Shown: piece after piece, positions 58,205 to 64,000 of the stretch | Position numbering within the stretch: the stretch's first letter is position 1 | Layout of the letters: every line of letters starts with the position of its first letter | Source of the DNA: Silene conica | Taxonomy: Eukaryota > Streptophyta > Magnoliopsida > Caryophyllales > Caryophyllaceae | Length of the DNA stretch: 64,000 bases | Assembly: GCA_029255685.2 (NCBI GenBank) | Contig: CM055311.2 | Span: 53,217,048 to 53,281,047, forward strand | Direction of reading: 5' to 3' | Made by a program: the position numbers and the translations under genes | Notes under the pieces: model-generated | What the model was told of the DNA's origin: nothing | What the model saw: only the letters and a program-made list of their open reading frames with translations | The model's database searches: none

Positions 58205-58659
58205 ATTATTCAACAAAAGTAATAGCCAATTAAATCGCTCCAAAATAATAACCAATGAAATCGCTTTAAAAGTTCCTCTTTTAAGTATATATACTAGATT
58301 TCATACCCGGGCGTTGCCCAGGTAATATCTTGATATGGTTTCAAAATAATTATCGGAATAGTTAATCTTCTAAAAATGCTTAGTATAATGAGCATATATA
58401 AAGAATAATTTAAGTATGATTGTTTTTACGGCTAATTAAATATCATATGTATCATCATCGGAACAACATAGAACGTTAAAAGTGCATGAAACTCCAATAG
58501 AAACGAAAACATGTACCTCCAATTCAATGGTCTCGAAAAGACACTTACATATTACGCATCACTGTCAAAATATTATTTTAAGCACATGTATTTTTATAAT
58601 AACTTCTATACTTTTTGTTTGAGCATCATCTTGAAGAAATTTTTTATCCAATATTTCTA

Positions 58660-60290
58660 ATATATGAAGATAGTTGAAGCTTGTATTCTTTTAATATTAA
58701 CTCGTATTTTTTTTACCATAGATCATATTCTTGTTACTTTAGGTCATATTCTTATCTTAATAGCTTGTATTCTTATGTTATTAGCCCGTATATTTTTTAC
58801 ATTAGCTCGTATTCTTATCTTATTAGACCGTATGCTTCTTACATTGACTCATATTCTTATTGTATTAACTCGTATTCTTATATGCTCGTATTTGTAAGTT
58901 CTTGATCCTCTAATATGCTCGTATGTTTTTGTTACATTAGCTCGCATTGTTATCTTAATAGCTCGTATTTTTTTACATTAGCTCGTATTCTTAGCTTAAT
59001 ATTTCTATTAGCTCGCATTCTTACATGCATTAATAGTGCCCGTATTAAGTTCTTATTCATTTTACATTAGCTCATATTTCTTATATATTCGTATTTTGTA
59101 ACTCGTATTCTTTTAATTATACCTCATAATCTTAAGTGCCTATTATATCATGAAATTTGACGTATTGCAAATCTGGTTCTATTTTTTTAGCTCGAGAAGT
59201 GTTTCAATTAGCTCGTGTTTTCGTATTCTGTTTATATTAGCTCGTATTATCATATTAATAGGTTGTATTCTTATGTGCTTGTATATTTAAGTCCGTGATC
59301 CTTTTAATCTCATATTCGTATATATTCATTTGTGTTCATATTTTAAAGCTCGTCTTATGTTAATAGCTCGTATTGTTTTTTCATTAGTTTGTATTCATTT
59401 GTGCTCGTATTTTAAAGCCCGTCTTTTCTTAATAGATCGTATTGTTTTTACATTAGCTCCTATTCTTGGCTTAATAGTTCGTATTCTTTTTTATATTTGC
59501 TCGTATTCTTAGGTTAATAACTCGCATTTTTTTGTGCTCGTATTTTTTAGTTCGTGATTCTCTTAAACTCATATTCTTTTTTACATTAGCTCATATTCTT
59601 ATGTGTTTGTATTCCGTAGCTCGTAGATATAATTTAGCATTTAAATATTTAATTACATCCCTATTTAAAAGAAAACCAAAATAAATTCTTTTTCTTTTCT
59701 CTTATATTCCTATATTTTATCCTTCATTATCTTCTTTGTGACTGATTGTAACATGTCAAATATTATCCGTACGTATTACCAGATTTATTATTAAGACATT
59801 GTATTTATATGATCAAGAATCATGTATTCATGTTGGCTTACTATCGTTATCTTCATAAAATTTTAACAAATTTATTTTTAGCTCGAGAAGTGTTTCAAAT
59901 CTTCAATTAGCTTGTGTTTTTGTATTTTGTTTATATTAGCTCGTATTATCATCTTATTAGGCTGTATTCTTATGTGCTTGTATATTTAAGCCCGTGATCC
60001 TTTTAATCTCATATTCGTATTTATTTGTGCTCATATTTTAAAGCTCGTAATATGTTAATAGCTCGTATTGTTTTTTCATTAGCTCGTATTCATTTGTGCT
60101 CATATTTTAAAGCCTGTCTTATCTTAATAGATCGTATTGTTTTTACATTAGCTCGTATTCTTAGCTTAATAGTTTGTATTCTTTTTATATATATTAGCTC
60201 GTATTCTTATGTTAATATCTCGCATTGTTTGTGCTCGTACTTTCTAGTTTCTGATTCTCTTGTGTTTGCATTCCGTAGCTCGTATTTGTC
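58660..60290. repeat. CTCGTATTCTTA minisatellites, unit B
   Basis: Two blocks, 58660-59640 and 59885-60290, of the same family as in unit A. The second repeats words from the first block (for example AAGTGTTTCAA...AGCTTGTGTTTT), so a segment was duplicated. Between them is AT-rich DNA without a gene. Confidence 0.82.
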
Positions 60291-60469
60291 AAAACAAAAT
60301 TCCATTGACAAAAATACGAAGCTAATGTTTTACTCCAAATGGATAATGTTGTTATAAAATTAATTTTGTTTTATTAAAAAAAGGTACTATATTATATCGA
60401 AAGTGGCTAGCTCATATCTCAAAGTCTCCTTAATCCCTATAACTCTACGGTAGCCAAAACTCTTAGTTT

Positions 60470-61160
60470 AAAATCAATTATTTTATTAATTAATTCAATA
60501 GTTTACAGTCAATTTATATTAACTAATTCAATAATTACCCAACTGATATTTTATTACTATTTAATTATTTTTTTATTTATATATATACTTAATTTATTTA
60601 AGCAAAGTAATAGTCGAAGTTATCGCTCTAAAAACAATAATTATCCAACTGATATTTTATTACCATTTAATTATCTTTTTATTTATATACTTAATTTATT
60701 TAATTAAAGTAATAGCCAATGAAATTATTGCTCTAAAGCAATAGCTAATGAAATCAATTATTTTATTAATTAATTCAATTATTATCCAACTGATATTTTA
60801 TTACTATTTTATTATCTTTTTATTTATATACTTAATTTATTTAAACAAAGTAATAACCAATTTAATCGCTCTAAAAACATTACTATATATTTAATTATCT
60901 TTTTATTTATATACTTAATTTATTTAACCAAAGTAATAGCCAATGAAATTGCTCTAAAATAATTGCTAATGAAATCAATTATTTTGTTAACTAATTCAAT
61001 TATTATCCAACCGATATTTTATTACTATTTAATTTAATTATCTCTTTATTTATATAATTAATTTATTTTTACAAAGTAATATCCAAGATAGTCGCTCTAA
61101 AAACAATAATTATCCAACTGATTTTTTATTACTATATATTTAATTATATTTTTATTTATA
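60470..61160. repeat. AT-rich tandem array, unit B
   Basis: Same family as 56816-57510, with about six copies. Confidence 0.82.
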
Positions 61161-61578
61161 TACTTAAGTTCACGCCCGGCCGCTGGCCATGTAATATTTT
61201 CTGGTATTTATCAATATTGGAGAAATACTTTTTGCTTAAATATATAGGAATAATATAATAACAAACACAATATTGTGGTAAGGTCGAGGTCATAATACAA
61301 AAGAGTCTTTACATATATAATTAGACTTTGTATCACACTCAAATAGATATTGTGTAATTGCGCAGCTAAAATTCTAATACATTCAAAATTATATAACCTA
61401 TTATATTATTGTTGATCAAATTCTTGCAGTAATATTGCTCGAAATTAACTTTTATGTTTGGCTCTTGAATTAATCCCACGTGCATAAGAATTTCTTAAAT
61501 ACCAATGTAGTAATGATTTTCTAGTGATTAGATCATATCAAAGATTCAAAGGTACGGTAATTTTCAAGACTATAATAA

Positions 61579-61872
61579 GGGCTTGTTTGGTTACCCATTA
61601 AAATCATGGGATGTTGAACTTCCTAGGAAGTGTAAAATCATGTTGTTGTTTGGTTGCCAATATCATGGGAAATAGAACTTCCCACATGAATTTACTTCCT
61701 CCATTATGTGGGAAGTTACTCACCAAGTCCCCCTTGGTCAATAGAACTTCCCGCATGAATTAACTTCCCATATGCGAACCAAACACTTTTTGCAAATTCA
61801 CGTGAATTGGAAATTCATGTGATATTGAAGTTCCCAGGAAGTTTAATTCCCCTATGTCAACCAAACAAGCCC
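61579..61872. mobile_element. Tourist-like MITE (PIF/Harbinger type), 294 bp
   Basis: Terminal inverted repeats GGGCTTGTTTGGTT and CCAAACAAGCCC, flanked by TAA on both sides (61576-61578, 61873-61875). The interior is itself largely inverted, with repeated words such as AACTTCC and ATTTACTTCC. It has no coding capacity. Confidence 0.85.
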
Positions 61873-62042
61873 TAAGTTAATAACCTCTTATCTCTCTAGT
61901 AGCTAGGCTTCTTATAGTCATTTCAAGCGTGCCGAATTGTCGACCGTTGTCCTGAAAAAAAATTCCGTAGCAAAAACATACAGTAGTTAGTATACATATG
62001 TGTAAAAATGATAAAGAAAACAAATATATAAGATGGAAACAA

Positions 62043-62340
62043 TATAAAGAAATTAAAATCAAAGCAAAAACATTGGAAAGACGAATAAATACTGATGCAA
62101 ATATATACTCCCTAATATAATAGGTGACGTGTTTGAGTCGCACTTGTCTTCTTTTATTTTATAATTCTAACCAGTTGTAAATTCTATCCACTATAAAGAA
62201 ATTAAAATCAAAGCAAAAACATTGGAAAGACGAATAAATACTGATGCAAATATATACTCCCTAATATAATAGGTGACGTGTTTGAGTCGCACTTGTCTTC
62301 TTTTATTTTATAATTCTAACCAGTTGTAAATTCTATCTAT
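62043..62340. repeat. 149-bp tandem duplication
   Basis: TATAAAGAAATTAAAATCAA and the following sequence occur at 62043-62191 and 62192-62340, almost identical, so the duplication is recent. Confidence 0.93.
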
Positions 62341-62560
62341 TAGCTACTTATTTTATTATTATTAGTTGTAAAGTATATCGAAGTACTTAATTACTTAATT
62401 AATTTATGGTTGGTCAATTCTCAAATTTTAATCATCTAAGATAATAGTCAATTAAATAAATAATTTTCCAATTCTCATAATTATAACTTAAATAATTCAC
62501 AAAACTTGAACCAATCACATCGCTCGAAAAGTTCCTCTTTTAAGTATATATATTGATTGA

Positions 62561-62640
62561 TGATAGGGCACCAGGACCGGTGGCTATACTAGTGGCTTCT
62601 ACAAACATAGAAGGGAGGGATATATGGTTGACTGCACCTA
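62561..62640 (+). pseudogene. LINE reverse transcriptase fragment, right part
   Basis: Continues the frame of 54245-54480 as TGATAGGGCACCAGGACC, the block that encodes the conserved APGP(DG) motif. A 1-bp deletion follows at once (CCGGTGGC, expected CCGGATGGC), after which another frame reads YTSGFYKHRREG. Similarity fades beyond about 62640. Confidence 0.72.
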
Positions 62641-63202
62641 CTCAGTAGACTATCACACCCTGGAGATTTCAAAGTTGACATCTCCGATATATCTGGCAGG
62701 GACTTCATAACAGAGGAGTTCCCCAGAATGCTACTTTGTTCGTATTTCTAGTGATGCCAATAGCTATAGGATTTGCCCAGGGCCTTCGTAATTGCTGCCA
62801 GTTGAATTTTTCGGAGCCTGAGTGATACAACATGTTTAGACATTCTATCCTGTTTATAATTAAATAGCCAACCAGAAAAAAATGTACATTGAATCGTTAA
62901 TGTATCAAATTAGCCTGTTGAGAGATCAGTGGGTACATTTGATCTAATGGAGATGAAAAATGTACCTGAGGTGAATCTGAATGTATCAATCTAACATGTG
63001 GCTGGATTCCTGTAGATTAAAATTACCAAAAAAAAGAGAATGTCATTCAAAACCAGAAACAGTAGAAAGTATATGCAAGAAAGAAGCAGTACAATTACCT
63101 TTGCTTATGAGTGAACTATTACATTTGCTTACCAGAAGCTCACATACGGAGTATAATACAAGCCTAAGCATGAGGGTGATAGCTAATACGAAAAAGAGTG
63201 AC
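62641..63202. other. Unassigned stretch
   Basis: No supported gene. Base composition is less AT-rich than in the Helitron-like block and resembles the gene-fragment DNA at 52.5-54.2 kb, so it may be its continuation. Confidence 0.3.
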
Positions 63203-63255
63203 CTTGTATTTGTGATACTGGTCTGATGTAAAGTCTCCATTGCCTGGCTTAGGAC
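63203..63255 (-). pseudogene. Possible exon of an unrecognised gene fragment
   Basis: Bounded by TTTTCAG and a GTCACT donor on the minus strand. It reads VLSQAMETLHQTSITNT in the open frame. It is short and unidentified, but a splice-bounded open segment is notable here. Confidence 0.25.
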
Positions 63256-63914
63256 CTGAAAACCGACTAAGAGTGTCAAAAGGATAAAATTACATGTTTC
63301 CTCTACTCGTTAATGTGTTCTTTAGTTTTCCATCACTCTTGCAAGTTTTACCAGAAACATAAGCAATAACATACATACATCTTGGACTAAAGCAAAGATA
63401 CTCAAGTATACTAAAGACTTTTTTATTCTGAAGGCAGAAGAAATCAAAACTCCATATACTAAAGGGTTTAGATGCAAGTTGAGGATAATTTGAGACAAGC
63501 AAAGATACCAAAGTATTTGCAAACAATAGCTGATACATGCAGCCAAGGATAAAATATCGCATCCTATGGGTATTGCCATCTCCAACTTATATAGTACCTT
63601 GGTGATAATTCCATATCAAGCACGACAATTGAATGAAGTGACAAAAAAATTACAAAATTGTATCCCAGTTCCACAAAATCCAACAAATAAAATCAACAAA
63701 TGAGACTCGCTCCAGATAGAAGAAAAGAGACAAAAAGATGTGCAGGATAAGGGGGAAGATCACTTTTTTTCAAGGCCGGGTATGTTTTGAAACCCAAAAA
63801 TATATGTAACCTTATACAGAGTATCATGAAACATAAGAGCTATTGAAAAAGCCATCTAATATTGAGTTTGATAATTACAACAAGTAAATATTGATGCACA
63901 AAGCTCCAAAATAC
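63256..63914. other. Unassigned, intron-like
   Basis: AT-rich with pyrimidine-rich runs on the minus strand. The frames at 63290-63585 lack codon character and I do not call them. Confidence 0.3.
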
Positions 63915-63971
63915 CTGAATATGGTGTCCGCGAGGAGGCTTTCTTCCTCCCTTTACAAAGACATTCACAAT
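63915..63971 (-). pseudogene. Possible exon of an unrecognised gene fragment
   Basis: A 57-base segment between TTTTATTAG and a GTATTT donor, reading IVNVFVKGGRKPPRGHHIQ without a stop. Same strand as the 63203-63255 segment and the citrate synthase exons. The family is not recognised. Confidence 0.3.
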
Positions 63972-64000
63972 CTAATAAAAAGCAAAGAGGTAAGAATTAT

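Larger units (their letters stand above)
54481..58293 (-). mobile_element. Helitron-like unit A
   Basis: The 3' end at 54481 has a perfect 7-bp stem (54493-54499 with 54503-54509). The 5' end at 58293 reads TATATATACTTAAAAGAGGA on the minus strand and abuts the CTAG of unit B without a spacer, lacking the leading TC. It contains a CTCGTATTCTTA array, an AT array, and an unrelated-looking stretch at 57540-58200. Confidence 0.7.
58294..61162 (-). mobile_element. Helitron-like unit B
   Basis: The 3' end at 58294 reads CTAGATTTCATACCCGGGCG on the plus strand, with one mismatch in the hairpin. The next 330 bp match unit A beyond its duplicated end. It carries two CTCGTATTCTTA arrays and an AT array. 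Its 5' limit is set by the decayed 3' end near 61163. Confidence 0.65.
54481..62560 (-). mobile_element. Tandem Helitron-like block, three units
   Basis: On the minus strand the block begins TCAATCAATATATATACTT at 62560 and ends GGGCATGAAATCTAG at 54481, with a 7-bp GC hairpin 11-12 nt before CTAG. It sits between host A (54480) and T (62561) with no duplication, and the LINE frame is continuous when it is set aside. These are Helitron insertion rules. Related 3' ends also occur inside the block at 58294 and near 61163, so it consists of three head-to-tail units. No Rep/helicase gene is present, so all are non-autonomous. Confidence 0.78.
61163..62560 (-). mobile_element. Helitron-like unit C with the true 5' end
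   Basis: The left edge is a decayed 3' end (TTCACGCCCGGCCGCTGGCC). The right edge holds the TC start and the TTAAAAGAGGAACTTTTCGA terminus. Contains a MITE and a 149-bp duplication. Confidence 0.5.

Noticed and set aside
63290..63585. Two overlapping minus-strand membrane-like frames
   Set aside because: They sit in intron-like DNA between possible exons and overlap each other without codon bias.

Overview
This window is nuclear DNA of a flowering plant, probably a eudicot. It is almost entirely transposable elements piled into one another, and I find no complete host gene. The plant call rests on Copia, Athila-type Gypsy, LARD-like, CACTA and Helitron-like elements, on spliced exons of a plant-type citrate synthase, and on AT-rich intergenic DNA. 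I cannot name the species.

Left part (1-9.2 kb): degenerate AT-rich repeats, a possible FAR1-like protein tail, the 3' end of a minus-strand Copia element (LTR about 1790-3080), an apparent solo LTR with a ~53-bp minisatellite (4462-6949), an LTR fragment, and the pol remnant of a minus-strand SIRE-like Copia element (7561-9226).

Nested core (7.5-49.6 kb): the SIRE-like element is the host. Its 5' LTR lies at 49596-49555 plus 29178-27689, its gag at 27592-25526, and its pol at 9226-7561. A plus-strand Copia element (9227-25520, TSD GTTTC) sits in its gag region. That Copia is itself split by an Athila-like Gypsy element (12668-20561, TSD CAGGG), whose polyprotein keeps gag and protease but has lost reverse transcriptase, RNase H and the integrase core. 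A fourth element sits in the SIRE 5' LTR: a 20.4-kb tandem chain of five LTRs and four internal regions of a LARD-like non-autonomous element (29179-49549), with one TSD (ACTTG) around the whole chain and a repeat period of 4703 bp.

Right part (49.6-64 kb): a second SIRE-like LTR with its polypurine tract, one CACTA terminus at 51855, four exons of a citrate synthase gene fragment with canonical splice sites, a LINE reverse-transcriptase fragment, and an 8.1-kb block of tandem Helitron-like units (54481-62560) inserted cleanly between A and T inside that LINE. The Helitron-like units carry two kinds of minisatellite, a Tourist-like MITE and local duplications. The last 1.4 kb holds two possible exons of an unrecognised minus-strand gene fragment.

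The best candidates for something new are the LARD concatemer with its recombinant internal LTRs and dense GGTCGACCGACC motifs, and the tandem Helitron-like block.
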